64,000 nucleotides of DNA from CAYNWT01 sp964450955 (GCA_964450955.1 CAYVFI010000016.1:1-64000), one strand, 5' to 3'; shown: positions 16,910 through 25,977, counted from the first letter of the stretch. The notes: generated by a model not told the origin, from the letters alone. Numbers and translations: made by a program.

Positions 16910-17935
16910 CTAACGAACCGGCAACGACAGTTCGGTCGGCCGCATCTCAGCGGCGTTGGGAGCCCAGTCTTCAAGCATGCTGACAACACGAATACCGTCT
17001 GCCGTGGGTTCGAAGACGACCAGGACCTTCTCAGTGGAACCGTCAAGAAACGCTAGTTCGACCTGCCTGAACGAGACAGAGTCCCCAAGCAGGACTTTCG
17101 CGATCACGTGAACCGGTTCATCAGACTTCCTCCAGCCGAGGTCCGTCTTCTCGTAGCCAGCCACAGTCAGGTGTTTTTCAACAACCTCAGGCAACGGCAC
17201 CAGATGTTGTAAGGAAAGACCGGCTGGGGTCACGTCAATCTGCGCTCCGCGCGATTTCGCTTCGGCGATATCGGAAGCCGCACCGTCCTGGTCACCCAAT
17301 CGATAACGCACGATCGCTCGCTTTAGCCACGGCAGCGGTTCGGAATCGTCAATTGCAAGGCAACTGGTGAAGTCAACGGCAGCCAACTGCATCTGGCCAT
17401 TGTCCAGGAAGCTAATCCCTCGCGACAACAACGTGAACGGGTCACCCGGTTCCAGGCGATCCGCCTGCGTCAAATCGACAATCGACTGCTGCTGCATCCC
17501 GAAACGGTGATGGGCCAGACCTCTGTTTCGCCAGGGCAGGGGATCGGCGGGATTGATGTCGATGGCCTGATTGCAACTATCAATCGCTGCTGAAAACTGC
17601 CCCACAATCAACTGCGCCGCGCCCAGATTGTTCCACGCAATGGCGAAGTCCGGATCTAACTCAACAGCCCGGGCGTAGTCGGCAATAGCAAGCTCGGCCC
17701 GATCGCTTGCCAACTGCGCGACGCCGCGGTCGTACCAGGTCGTGGGATCGTTCGGCACCAGCGTGAGTGCTTTCGAGTACGCTTGGACTGCGGCCGGGTA
17801 GTTTTGCTGACGCTCATTTAAGCGAGCCAACTGTACGTATTCGTCAAACGAATCGATTTTCTCTGAGCAACCGCTCATCGCCAGCAACGTTAGGGCAAGC
17901 ACTAGCGAGGTTTTTTGGGAGCAGCGTTGGTGCAT
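16910..17935 (-). CDS. TPR-repeat lipoprotein
   Basis: A 341-residue protein with a lipoprotein signal (LALTLLAMSGC, lipid-modified Cys at about residue 23). TPR units fill residues about 35-230, with typical W/Y-G-A-P positions (NYPAAVQAYSKALTLVPND, AIADYARAVELDPDFAIAW, SAAIDSCNQAIDINPADPL). The last 110 residues are a separate domain with strand character. It should sit on a membrane facing the periplasm and act as a scaffold. Its start lies inside the end of the HTTM gene (34-base overlap), so it is probably translated from the same mRNA as the HTTM protein. Confidence 0.85.
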   Translation of the reverse strand: MHQRCSQKTSLVLALTLLAMSGCSEKIDSFDEYVQLARLNERQQNYPAAVQAYSKALTLVPNDPTTWYDRGVAQLASDRAELAIADYARAVELDPDFAIAWNNLGAAQLIVGQFSAAIDSCNQAIDINPADPLPWRNRGLAHHRFGMQQQSIVDLTQADRLEPGDPFTLLSRGISFLDNGQMQLAAVDFTSCLAIDDSEPLPWLKRAIVRYRLGDQDGAASDIAEAKSRGAQIDVTPAGLSLQHLVPLPEVVEKHLTVAGYEKTDLGWRKSDEPVHVIAKVLLGDSVSFRQVELAFLDGSTEKVLVVFEPTADGIRVVSMLEDWAPNAAEMRPTELSLPVR

Positions 17936-19410
17936 GGCCCTTGATCCTCACTTGTTTCAAAATTGTGCAACTCAGTACCAACGTCCGTCGCGACGGCAAC
18001 ACCGCCGCCCGACCGTTTCAGTGAGCTCTCAACAAGGCGGCGAACGTCACGAACGCTTCTTGCTGAATCGATAAGGTGGCAACTTTCGGACTCCAGCGAC
18101 TCAGCAAGACGCTCAATTTGCTGAGACCCCAAAATGTATAGAACCAACGTATTGGCGGCGCGTTGTGTGAGTTGCTTGTGAAAGGCACGCAGCCCGGAAT
18201 CAGCCAACGAACGCCCAACAATAATGATGGCCTGTGGTTGTAGAGTCTCGCACAAACGCACGGCCGCTTCAGGGTTGTCCGTCGCGTAACACTCAAAACC
18301 GTGTTCGGTAAAGTGATTGATGCACCGCACGCGAGTTGACCGGTTGCAATCAACACATACCAACTGCCGCCCCGAAACCGATATGTCAGGGGATTCGGGC
18401 CGAACGCTGGCTGATGTCTTGCCAATCACACGAGGCTGCCGTGGCGATGGCGACCGACGACGACGTCGGGTGCGGTTCGAAATACGTTTCAAAATACGGT
18501 CCACCAGCGAGGGCGGCCAAAACGCCAGGTGGCCAAAAATCATGATGAACGCGAACGTCCACATGCCCATTAACGCCCCGATACCCAGATGCAGCATCGC
18601 ACCAGCAAACAGCACTACCGGCCGACAGCGACCCCAAACCAAAACCCAAAATGTCAGTTCGAACAACATCGATCCATGCGTCGCCACATCGCTGATCCAC
18701 GGGTACCAGGCAATCCACGTCATATCGACTGTCTGGTATTCAGTGTTCGCCAGGGCCATCCAAATGGCTTCACCGTTCCACCAGCCTGCACCCTGCAGTT
18801 TTGCCAATGCGGCAAACGAATAGATCACACAAAAGTGAACCTGCATGAGCCGCGTCGCCAGGTTCGCCGAAACAGACTTTGGCGTTGGAACTTCAACCGC
18901 TACGGCGTTTCGGGTTCGGTACTGCTGAATCCACCTGTCAACAGACAGCCTGGCTCCGCACGGAGCAAGGCACAAATAGAATGTCAGGATCGCGTTAATC
19001 TGATCCAACCCATAATTCGACATGTGCGCGCGGTAGGAGTATGAGATAAGAATCATCATCGAAAGCACTGACGTCGCTCGCGTCCACAGTCCGACCGTAA
19101 ACATCAACAAGACACTCATGCACAGCCAGTGCACCGACGTCTGCCAGCTATCGGGCACGTACCACCAAAACGATGGGGCGACCCCGGGCGTCTGCAGTTC
19201 CTGCAGCAAAGCGGGGCTATTCCACGCGTGTTCTCCCAGAAACGCATCAAACTTCAGCCCCCACACGCCCACCGTGTAGACCAACATACCACCCACCAAA
19301 ATGCGCATGACGCATAAGGTGGTCGGATCGGCTTCAGAGAACCAAAACCCATGCCAGGCGTCGGCGAAGTCGCGACGAGCCTGCTTTATTTGGGCGACGA
19401 CCCGTCCCAT
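17902..19410 (-). CDS. HTTM-domain membrane protein fused to a receiver-like domain
   Basis: A 502-residue protein. Residues about 18-310 are an HTTM (horizontally transferred transmembrane) domain with about eight helices, related to vitamin-K-dependent gamma-carboxylase and to SdpB. Recognisable parts are the N-terminal segment FWFSEADPTTLCVMRI, the YFSY-type SNYGLDQINAILTFYL region, and YSFAALAKLQGAGWWNGEA. After a basic Ser/Arg linker (about 310-345) comes a CheY-like domain (about 347-463). It keeps VCVDCN at the first strand, but the phospho-acceptor position after the third strand (QAIIIVGRSLAD) is not Asp, so it is probably not phosphorylated. It overlaps its upstream partner by 25 bases and its downstream lipoprotein by 34 bases. 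The reaction catalysed, if any, is unknown. Confidence 0.8.
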   Translation of the reverse strand: MGRVVAQIKQARRDFADAWHGFWFSEADPTTLCVMRILVGGMLVYTVGVWGLKFDAFLGEHAWNSPALLQELQTPGVAPSFWWYVPDSWQTSVHWLCMSVLLMFTVGLWTRATSVLSMMILISYSYRAHMSNYGLDQINAILTFYLCLAPCGARLSVDRWIQQYRTRNAVAVEVPTPKSVSANLATRLMQVHFCVIYSFAALAKLQGAGWWNGEAIWMALANTEYQTVDMTWIAWYPWISDVATHGSMLFELTFWVLVWGRCRPVVLFAGAMLHLGIGALMGMWTFAFIMIFGHLAFWPPSLVDRILKRISNRTRRRRRSPSPRQPRVIGKTSASVRPESPDISVSGRQLVCVDCNRSTRVRCINHFTEHGFECYATDNPEAAVRLCETLQPQAIIIVGRSLADSGLRAFHKQLTQRAANTLVLYILGSQQIERLAESLESESCHLIDSARSVRDVRRLVESSLKRSGGGVAVATDVGTELHNFETSEDQGPCTNAAPKKPR

Positions 19411-19937
19411 CGAAACGTTCCCAGAAACTCTTCTTCGTAAAGATCAGGTTCCGTCAAAGATCCACCAACACGGATGCGCTGCATCGTTGCCAGGTCGTGA
19501 CGAACCATCGTGAGCGACACTTCTTCCGCTCCATGTTCTGTCAACAACCGATCCGCAAACGCGCGAACCATCACATCGCGGTACTCTGGTTCAATGCCGC
19601 CAAGATATTCCGTCACCATGAAATGACGATGGTAAAGCAGCCGCGGACTGATGCCTCGATTCGGAATCGTCTCCGACCTTTCCTCACCGTTACGCAGCGT
19701 CACCGTGTATTTCAACAGGGTGCTGCTGCCGGGTTCCGGAGCGAAATAATGGAACCCATGCGCCAGGTAAAACGCTTGAGGATACGGCGAAACGATTCGC
19801 CACGCAGCGGCCGCCAAGCCGGATGTTGCCCCGACCGTCATCGGAGTAATAAAGATCGAAAACAAGTGGAAGACCAGCCATACATTCAGCGCGACGTAAC
19901 CGGCACGTTGCAATGGGGTCTTCTCAGAAGTTGTCAC
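19386..19937 (-). CDS. Small membrane partner of the HTTM protein
   Basis: A 183-residue protein with one N-terminal membrane helix (about residues 12-34, ALNVWLVFHLFSIFITPM), possibly a second weak hydrophobic stretch, and an outside domain with HYFAPEPGS and the conserved-looking LLYHRHFMVTEYL. Proteins of this layout often precede HTTM genes in planctomycetes, and the order matches sdpA-sdpB in Bacillus. Homology to SdpA is an inference from layout, not shown. Its 3' end overlaps the HTTM start by 25 bases, so translation is coupled. It is the first gene of the three-gene operon. Confidence 0.7.
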   Translation of the reverse strand: MTTSEKTPLQRAGYVALNVWLVFHLFSIFITPMTVGATSGLAAAAWRIVSPYPQAFYLAHGFHYFAPEPGSSTLLKYTVTLRNGEERSETIPNRGISPRLLYHRHFMVTEYLGGIEPEYRDVMVRAFADRLLTEHGAEEVSLTMVRHDLATMQRIRVGGSLTEPDLYEEEFLGTFRWDGSSPK

Positions 19938-20064
19938 GCCTGCCCGTCCGAAACACGGAGAAACCTAAACCTCCAAGGTACCCACAGAACCGACCCGTAG
20001 CCACGACGGAGCGCAACAAAAACAAATTGACGCCGATATTCGGCCAGTGCTATCCCACAAAAAA

Positions 20065-20092
20065 AACGCACTGACCAATCGGCCAGTGCGTT
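20065..20092 (-). terminator. Rho-independent terminator of the Ser/Gly-rich gene
   Basis: Stem AACGCACTG / CAGTGCGTT around a 10-base loop. On the minus strand it is followed by a run of T (the A-run at 20058-20066 on plus). It lies about 50 bases after the stop of the gene read on minus. Confidence 0.85.
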
Positions 20093-20139
20093 CTTGTTTT
20101 CAACCGAAAGCAGCAACGCTACTTCAGACTGTTGGCAAC

Positions 20140-20664
20140 CTAGCCACCAGAAGAACCGTGGCTACCGCCTGACGAAGCGCCAAGACGACGGCGCGGGCGT
20201 CGAACTCGTCGTTTTCGACCACCTGAACTGCCACCGCTGCTTGCATAGCTACCACCTGAACTACCAGACGACTTGATCACTCGACCACCGCTTGAACCGC
20301 TGCTGGCACTGGTCCGACCACCGCTGGATGCGCTCTTGCGAGCACCAGTGGAACCGCTTGATCCGCTGGATGCACTTTTGCGAGCGTAGCTGCTGCTACT
20401 TGATCCACTTGAAACTGAACGGTAGCTCCCGCTGGATCCTCCACTGGAACCACTGTAGCTACCACCGCTTGATCCGCCCGACGAACCGCTGCTGCGACGC
20501 CCGAACAACTTGCCAAGCAAACCACCGCCGCTACGTCCGCCACTTGAAGCACCGCCGCTGGAACCGCCACTCGAACCTTTCGAGAACAAACCCGCATCAG
20601 CGGTCTGGGGCATACATAGGGACACTGCAACAATCAGGGCAGCCCCTCCGACAAAACGACTCAT
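20140..20664 (-). CDS. Secreted Ser/Gly-rich low-complexity protein
   Basis: A 174-residue protein. Residues 1-24 form a signal peptide (SRFVGGAALIVAVSL to ADAGLF). The rest is almost only Ser and Gly in SSGG-type repeats, with scattered Tyr, Arg and Lys (YARKSASSGSS, GARKSASSGG). A basic cluster near the end (RKRRVRRPRRR) is followed by a short Ser/Gly tail. Such proteins are usually disordered and may be part of the extracellular matrix or envelope, which is inference. The start at 20664 has TAAGGAG upstream, so the longer frame to 20739 is not used. A strong terminator follows. Confidence 0.75.
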   Translation of the reverse strand: MSRFVGGAALIVAVSLCMPQTADAGLFSKGSSGGSSGGASSGGRSGGGLLGKLFGRRSSGSSGGSSGGSYSGSSGGSSGSYRSVSSGSSSSSYARKSASSGSSGSTGARKSASSGGRTSASSGSSGGRVIKSSGSSGGSYASSGGSSGGRKRRVRRPRRRLGASSGGSHGSSGG

Positions 20665-21008
20665 AATCAAATACTCCTTAGCTGTACTAACCAGAACCAA
20701 AAGTTGGCTCTCACCCCCTCGAATTGTGCCCGAGTTCACTCAGGCGTGGACTTTCTCCACGATCCACTGACCTGAGATCATCCCAAGGATCGCAAAACGA
20801 AAACCTTTCGTCAATTAACCAGTGCCTGTATGTTTCCCATCTTTTACAAAGAACACCCTCTGACCTTGGGAAAACGTCGTCTGAGCCACAGAATGCCACC
20901 TCAGCCCGTTCAGCCTGAGGCTCTCAATGCGACCGGCATCAAATCTCCGGCGACAAATGACTGGACGGACTTCAGCCCACAGAAGTGAATCAGGCATAGG
21001 ACCAGGGA
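20665..21008. other. Divergent intergenic region
   Basis: A 344-base stretch between the Ser/Gly-rich gene and the deacetylase-like gene. It has a small perfect hairpin at 20745-20761 (CGTGGA / TCCACG, loop CTTTC). No gene or clear promoter could be supported. Confidence 0.4.
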
Positions 21009-22373
21009 ATGGATCGAAGACAGTTTCTCGCCAACACGATGTCGGCCGCCGCCCTGTCTGGTTCCCTAAGCCTCGCGCAAGACAAAGGCGAGCGTCCGCC
21101 GCAAGACGCCGGCGTCAGGATTCTGAACCCGCGCGGACGGGTTCCCGTCAGCTTCATCGTTGACGACTCCACCTGCCTGGTCAACCTGGCTCACTTCGGC
21201 ATTCCACAGTTCGCCGAAGCATTTCCGGATCGGTACAAACAGGACTGGCGAAAGCTACCACGCGAAATCCCGGACAGCTTCGTGCGCAAGTTTGCCGAAT
21301 GGTCGCGCGAACATGGCGTGAAGGGAAAATACAGCATCGTTCCGTATCCGGCCTGCGTCGGCTGGGTCGATCGCGACATGCCCGGCTGGACTCGCAAAGA
21401 ACTGCAAAACAGCATCGCCCTGGTTCGCGACTTTATGTCTGCAGACTGGGACATCCATCCGGAGATGATTACACACACCTTCGTGATCGATACAAAGACC
21501 GGACGTCCCTACGCAGACCGCACCGAAAAATTCATGGAGAACTTCGGTTGGAGCGTCGGTAAGTCGGCTGACCAACTGGCCGACTATCTTGCATACGCGT
21601 TGAACATTTTGAAGAACGCCGGCTTCAAATGCGAAGGCGTCACCACACCCGGCGGCTTCGGAAACAAGTCATTAAAAGCGCTTTCCCTGGCAACCAAACA
21701 GGCTTGCCGCGACGTCTACTCAACAGAAATCCCGCACTACTTCCGACACCTCTACACCGACGACCGGAGCGTTGTACCGCGCGTGGAAAATGTCAGCGGT
21801 CTTAACACAGACGATCCGCAATGCGTTGTCTCCATCATCGGCTGTACGGGTGATTGGTTCGGTGGTTGGGACGGGCTGAACCCCGGTTCGACAGACAGGT
21901 TCATCACGCCCGACCTGAAGTCGGGAAGAATGGTCGATGTCATTGAACGCGGCGAACCGGCAATCATGGTTTGCCATTGGCCCGGCATTTACTTCAACGG
22001 CCAGGAGATCGGGTTCAATATATTCAAGAACATCGTCACGCGGCTTCACAATCGGTTCGACAACCTGCACTGGATGAAGCTAAGCGAAATCGCCCGCTAC
22101 TGGGCGGCGAAAGAACTGACTACGGTTCAACAAGACGGCGACACAGTCAAACTATCGGCTCCGTTCGCGACGGACGACTTCACTTTGGAAGTCACGCGAT
22201 TGAATCGACGTCCGCCTGCGGTGGCACATGGACAAAGCAAGACGGTTCTCAAAGAAACGCTTCAACCTCGCCATCTGGCTAGCGGGGGTTACTATCGCAA
22301 CGGCAACAAAATTCAGTTGTGCTTCCGTCTTGAAAAGGGCCAGACGACGATCCGTTTTGACGACAACCCTTAG
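21009..22373 (+). CDS. Tat-exported polysaccharide deacetylase-like protein
   Basis: A 454-residue protein with a twin-arginine-type N-terminus (MDRRQFLANTMSAAALSGS), suggesting export in folded form. The main domain (about residues 45-370) has features of the glycoside hydrolase/deacetylase beta/alpha barrel: VSFIVDDSTC near the first strand, EHGVKGKYSIVPYPA, a His-containing MITHTFVID segment, GVTTPGGFGN, and MVCHWPGIYFNG near the end. These match where NodB-like proteins place metal and catalytic residues, but I cannot align them with certainty. Residues about 380-454 look like a small beta domain. The substrate is unknown. Confidence 0.65.
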   Translation: MDRRQFLANTMSAAALSGSLSLAQDKGERPPQDAGVRILNPRGRVPVSFIVDDSTCLVNLAHFGIPQFAEAFPDRYKQDWRKLPREIPDSFVRKFAEWSREHGVKGKYSIVPYPACVGWVDRDMPGWTRKELQNSIALVRDFMSADWDIHPEMITHTFVIDTKTGRPYADRTEKFMENFGWSVGKSADQLADYLAYALNILKNAGFKCEGVTTPGGFGNKSLKALSLATKQACRDVYSTEIPHYFRHLYTDDRSVVPRVENVSGLNTDDPQCVVSIIGCTGDWFGGWDGLNPGSTDRFITPDLKSGRMVDVIERGEPAIMVCHWPGIYFNGQEIGFNIFKNIVTRLHNRFDNLHWMKLSEIARYWAAKELTTVQQDGDTVKLSAPFATDDFTLEVTRLNRRPPAVAHGQSKTVLKETLQPRHLASGGYYRNGNKIQLCFRLEKGQTTIRFDDNP

Positions 22374-22502
22374 TCACTCCGGATCTGCAGCCAACGATTT
22401 TGAACCCGCTTCAGGATGTGGCTCAGCACCAATACGCCTGGCTTAAACAGCCGCACGTTGACGGTCCGGCGATCGCAAGCTATCACAACGCATTGTTAAT
22501 CC

Positions 22503-23264
22503 ATGTCGTTGTCGTCAGGAAACTGCGTGAGTGTCAGTGTTGAAATTTGCGTCGCCAGTATTGATGGTGCTCTGGCGGCGGCCCGTGGTGGAGCCGACCG
22601 GATTGAACTCAATTCCGGGTTGGCTTTGGGCGGTGTGACACCGTCAATCGGACTTGCGACAACAGTCGTCGCTGCCGTCAATATTCCAGTCATTTCAATG
22701 CTGCGGCCGCGCGAAAGCGGTTTCTGTTACAGCGACAACGAATTCAACGTGATGCGGCGAGACTTGGACGCGCTACTGGAAGCGGGTGTGGCCGGCATTG
22801 CGTTTGGGGTTCTCAACGCAGATGGTTCTGTTGATACGGCGCGGTGCGAGCAGTTGATTTCACAGATGGGCGACCGCGAACCTGTGTTCCATCGCGCGTT
22901 TGATGTTGTCAAAGATGCGGATGCGGCATTGCAAAGTCTGATAGGCCTGGGATTCAAACGTGTGATGACCAGCGGGCTGGCCGCGACCGCGGCGGCAGGC
23001 AGCAGTCGCATTCGTGAACTAATTCAGGCAGCTGCAGACAGCGTCGGTATCCTGGCAGCCGGCGGCGTACGCAGCCACAACGTGGCACAGCTTATTGCCA
23101 GGACTGGTTGCCAGCACGTGCACGCGGCGCTGCTCAAAACCGAAACGGACTCATCGGTCATCACGGATATCGCGTTCTCATCACAGCGATCTGACGGCGA
23201 ACATCTTTACTCAATCACCGATGAGGACGCTGTGGCCAAATTCGTTTCGGCCGTGCGAACCTGA
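22503..23264 (+). CDS. cutC: CutC family protein
   Basis: A 253-residue TIM-barrel protein of the CutC family. Diagnostic segments are VSVEICVASIDGALAA, GADRIELNSGLALGG(V)TPS, SMLRPRESGFCY, VFHRAFDVVKD, KRVMTSG and GILAAGGVRSHNV. The family was named for copper tolerance in E. coli, but its biochemical role is unclear, and copper handling should not be taken for granted here. The length is normal. The ATG at 22503 is used; an internal GTG just before VSVEIC is another possibility. It is preceded by the deacetylase-like gene with a 129-base gap and may be independent. Confidence 0.92.
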   Translation: MSLSSGNCVSVSVEICVASIDGALAAARGGADRIELNSGLALGGVTPSIGLATTVVAAVNIPVISMLRPRESGFCYSDNEFNVMRRDLDALLEAGVAGIAFGVLNADGSVDTARCEQLISQMGDREPVFHRAFDVVKDADAALQSLIGLGFKRVMTSGLAATAAAGSSRIRELIQAAADSVGILAAGGVRSHNVAQLIARTGCQHVHAALLKTETDSSVITDIAFSSQRSDGEHLYSITDEDAVAKFVSAVRT

Positions 23265-23277
23265 TTGACATACTTCG

Positions 23278-24474
23278 CTATCGTTTTGATTGAATACGCG
23301 AAATGCTGATTGACGCCATCCCTGCGGCAGGACTACCCGAGTTGGCAATCTCCTGCAGAACCGGTATGGATTTTTGTGTGCCACATCGTCCGAGCGCTGA
23401 CAGAATCGGAATCGCTCTAGCGAACTGATCCACCGGGATTGTTCGCAGAAGTTTTAAGAGGTGCGGCTCAGCGGCTGCTCCCATGCCAGCCAGCCTGTTG
23501 ACAATGGTTCCCTCATCGCGGTCCGTCATGTTCTCAGCAAGAATCCTTGCAGCTTCAGCTTTCCTTGACGAACGACTTAGCGTTGACGCGGCACGAATTC
23601 GCGCGGAATAGTCGCCCGACTTCATCGCTTGCTCAAGTGCAGCCAGGTCAGCATCTGACTCAGCCGTTCGAGGAATATTGCCGCTCGCACCACCGCGACT
23701 ACCCCCAAAAGATGTCCCAGGACGGTTGCGACTACGCCCGCCGAAATTGGGAGGGCCAAAACCTGGTGACGTTGTTGAACCGGGACGCGTAAATCCGGGC
23801 CGACGCAGGTTAGGCGGCGTGTATGACGGCGGACTCATGCCGGGCGACATGCCGGGGACTCTTGTGTTCGGCGACTCCATCCCCGGCGACGTCAGGCTTG
23901 GTGGTGTCATGTCCGGACGTCCCATGTCTGAACTGAAGTCGTTCAATCCATCGGTCATCCGTTTGCCGTCTTCCACAATCCGCCGCGCCTGCTGCCTTGA
24001 GTTTCGGCTGAAGGCGTCCGCTTCCTGCTGCATCCGTTCGCGTGCGGCTTCTTTTTGCGCTTCAAAGTTGGCTTGCGCCAGTTGATTCGCTGTTGAATCA
24101 CCCCGCCCGAAAACAAGAAACGCACCGCCGCCAATTATGGAAATCGCTGCGATGCAGATTCCCATGATGAGATTCTTCGTTTGGTCGTCATCATTTTGAC
24201 GTTCGCGCCGATTCGAAATATGCGAACGCGACTTCGCTGGCCGCTGTTCATTCCCTGATCGAACAGACTTCGACGACCTCGAAGTGGCAGCGGCCGAACG
24301 ACTACGACTGCGATTGTTGACCGCGCGCGATGTTGCAGAAACGGAACGCGTGGTCGCGCGGCCCGGTACGTCAATCGCTTCGCCGCACTCTTTGCACCGA
24401 ATGCGCTTACCGGCGGCCTTGTCCGTGATCCGGTAGCTCTCTTCACAGTACTCGCACGTGATCGGAATCGGCAT
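23278..24474 (-). CDS. Zinc-ribbon/TM/HEAT-like protein
   Basis: A 398-residue protein. Residues 1-40 form a zinc-ribbon of the type common in planctomycetes (CEYC near residue 7 and CKEC about 19 residues later). A Ser/Arg-rich basic linker follows, then one membrane helix (about 104-124, LIMGICIAAISIIGGGAFLV), a helical stretch, and a Pro/Gly/Met-rich low-complexity region (about 185-270). The C-terminal 120 residues look like HEAT-type helical repeats (AALEQAMKSGDYSARI, AIPILSALGRCGTQKS, IPVLQEIANSG). The ribbon should be cytoplasmic and the repeats outside. The role is unknown. The start has GGAGA upstream. The small secreted protein gene lies immediately upstream on the same strand with a 19-base gap. 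Confidence 0.75.
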   Translation of the reverse strand: MPIPITCEYCEESYRITDKAAGKRIRCKECGEAIDVPGRATTRSVSATSRAVNNRSRSRSAAATSRSSKSVRSGNEQRPAKSRSHISNRRERQNDDDQTKNLIMGICIAAISIIGGGAFLVFGRGDSTANQLAQANFEAQKEAARERMQQEADAFSRNSRQQARRIVEDGKRMTDGLNDFSSDMGRPDMTPPSLTSPGMESPNTRVPGMSPGMSPPSYTPPNLRRPGFTRPGSTTSPGFGPPNFGGRSRNRPGTSFGGSRGGASGNIPRTAESDADLAALEQAMKSGDYSARIRAASTLSRSSRKAEAARILAENMTDRDEGTIVNRLAGMGAAAEPHLLKLLRTIPVDQFARAIPILSALGRCGTQKSIPVLQEIANSGSPAAGMASISISRIQSKR

Positions 24475-24493
24475 GGGCGTCTCCTGCTACTAA

Positions 24494-25033
24494 CTACTTC
24501 GCCGGGCTCTGGTTCTCATCGTCGGCTTTGTCTTTCTCTTTGTCCGCCTTGGTCTTCTCAATCCTGCCGAACATATGGCCGCCAACATTGCCATGCTGCC
24601 ACGAACCAACGTAGCGGTCGCCATGAAACATCACACGGAAGTCGAACGTTCCCATTAGAGGAATCGTGAAATCGTCCATGTTGATGACAGGCGTATCACC
24701 GGACCAAAGAACTCGCAGCTGCATTGGAACCTTGATGTCATGCTTACCGTACTTAATCCGCGCGGTGAAGACCCAGATATCGCCCCTTAGCTTGCGGACC
24801 GATTCGATCTCGTAAAGTTCTTTCCCTGGCAGCCCATCTCGACCATCGATGGTGAACTGACCCGACAACGTCGAACCTGAGAACCGCGTCGCAAACGCAT
24901 CTTCCCGTTCCGCCTGAAGCTTCGCAGCTGCGGCCGCTTTTTCTGCAGCCTTCGCGTCGGTCTTGTCCTGTGTGGCAACCAAAGGACTGCCACTCAGGGC
25001 AATCACTAGCGCGGTGCTGGCAAACAAATTCAT
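24494..25033 (-). CDS. Small hypothetical secreted protein
   Basis: A 179-residue protein with a signal peptide (about residues 1-22), then an Ala/Lys/Glu helix, a beta-rich domain (about 55-155, with GQFTIDGRDGLPGKELY and GDTPVINMDDFTIPLMGTF) and a highly charged Lys/Asp tail. The central domain looks like a small lipocalin- or DUF-type barrel, but I do not recognise the family. The ATG at 25033 follows AGGAG by six bases; an adjacent GTG is also possible. It is 19 bases upstream of the zinc-ribbon/HEAT-like gene and probably co-transcribed. Confidence 0.7.
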   Translation of the reverse strand: MNLFASTALVIALSGSPLVATQDKTDAKAAEKAAAAAKLQAEREDAFATRFSGSTLSGQFTIDGRDGLPGKELYEIESVRKLRGDIWVFTARIKYGKHDIKVPMQLRVLWSGDTPVINMDDFTIPLMGTFDFRVMFHGDRYVGSWQHGNVGGHMFGRIEKTKADKEKDKADDENQSPAK

Positions 25034-25332
25034 CACGATCTCCTAACGTCAGTGTGGCTGTTTCCATGGTACACGAACCGCCAGTACACGGACAATCTTC
25101 GGTCCAATTGGATGACTGTGAATCACAGCCCCGGTGCCGAACCGGCCGAATTTCACTGACCTCACGCCTGCACGACCGATTTCACATCGGTGGGTCCCCG
25201 GCTTTTGCACTACGAAACGCGGCCCGCACAGCAATGTCGCGCAGACGCCACTAAGCTCCGGACGTTATGTCCAGGGCAAAAGGGTAAAGCCAGTTACATT
25301 GGGCGCATGCCCATTCGCTCAAAACTGCCGCC

Positions 25333-25977
25333 CTACTCAAGCCACGCAGGCAGTTCAGTCACGTCGTTAAGAATCGCAGCAGGCCCGGCGGCCTCCAACC
25401 GATCTACCAACTGCGCGCCGCAAGTCACGGCTACCGCAACCACACCACCGTTTCGCGCGGTGCCAATGTCGTGATCGGTATCGCCGATCATCAGACTGTG
25501 TTCCGGCCCAATGCCGATCTCCGTAAACAATTCCACCAACATCAGTGGATCCGGCTTGGGCCGCGTCTCGTCAGCACAACGCGTGGCGGCGAAGTAAGAA
25601 ACCAGCCCCGTCTCTTCCAACTCGCGGTCCAAACCAACCCGGCTCTTGCCCGTCGCGACAGCCAACGTGTACTTCTGACGCAGTACGTTTAACGTATCGA
25701 CCACGCCATCAAACAGAACCGCTGTTGGTTCCGCAGAATCCAAATAGGCATCGCGATACGCGGCGCTAAACGGTTCTAACTGAACCTCATCGATCTCGGG
25801 ATACAGCGTTTTGAATGACTCCAACAGTCCCAACCCAATAATGTTTCGCACATCCTGATCCGACCGCTCAGGCAAACCAACCTCTCGCGCGCCCTGGTGG
25901 ACTGCTTTGACTATGCGGTCGGCCGAATCGGACAGCGTCCCGTCCCAGTCGAAGATGATAAGTTGCAAGTCCTGCAT
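25333..25977 (-). CDS. HAD-family phosphatase (phosphoglycolate phosphatase-like)
   Basis: A 214-residue HAD hydrolase with all four motifs: DWDGTLSDSADRI (nucleophile and acid/base Asp), the Ser/Thr motif in AVATGKSRVG, a Lys in RPKPDPLML, and GDTDHDIGTARNGG carrying the metal-binding Asp pair. The alpha-helical cap between motifs I and II matches the Gph/PGP subclass, which dephosphorylates small phosphorylated metabolites such as 2-phosphoglycolate. The real substrate cannot be told from sequence. The start at 25977 follows AAGGAAAC; an upstream in-frame extension to 26190 has no family character. It is divergent from mazG with about 120 bases between. Confidence 0.88.
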   Translation of the reverse strand: MQDLQLIIFDWDGTLSDSADRIVKAVHQGAREVGLPERSDQDVRNIIGLGLLESFKTLYPEIDEVQLEPFSAAYRDAYLDSAEPTAVLFDGVVDTLNVLRQKYTLAVATGKSRVGLDRELEETGLVSYFAATRCADETRPKPDPLMLVELFTEIGIGPEHSLMIGDTDHDIGTARNGGVVAVAVTCGAQLVDRLEAAGPAAILNDVTELPAWLE

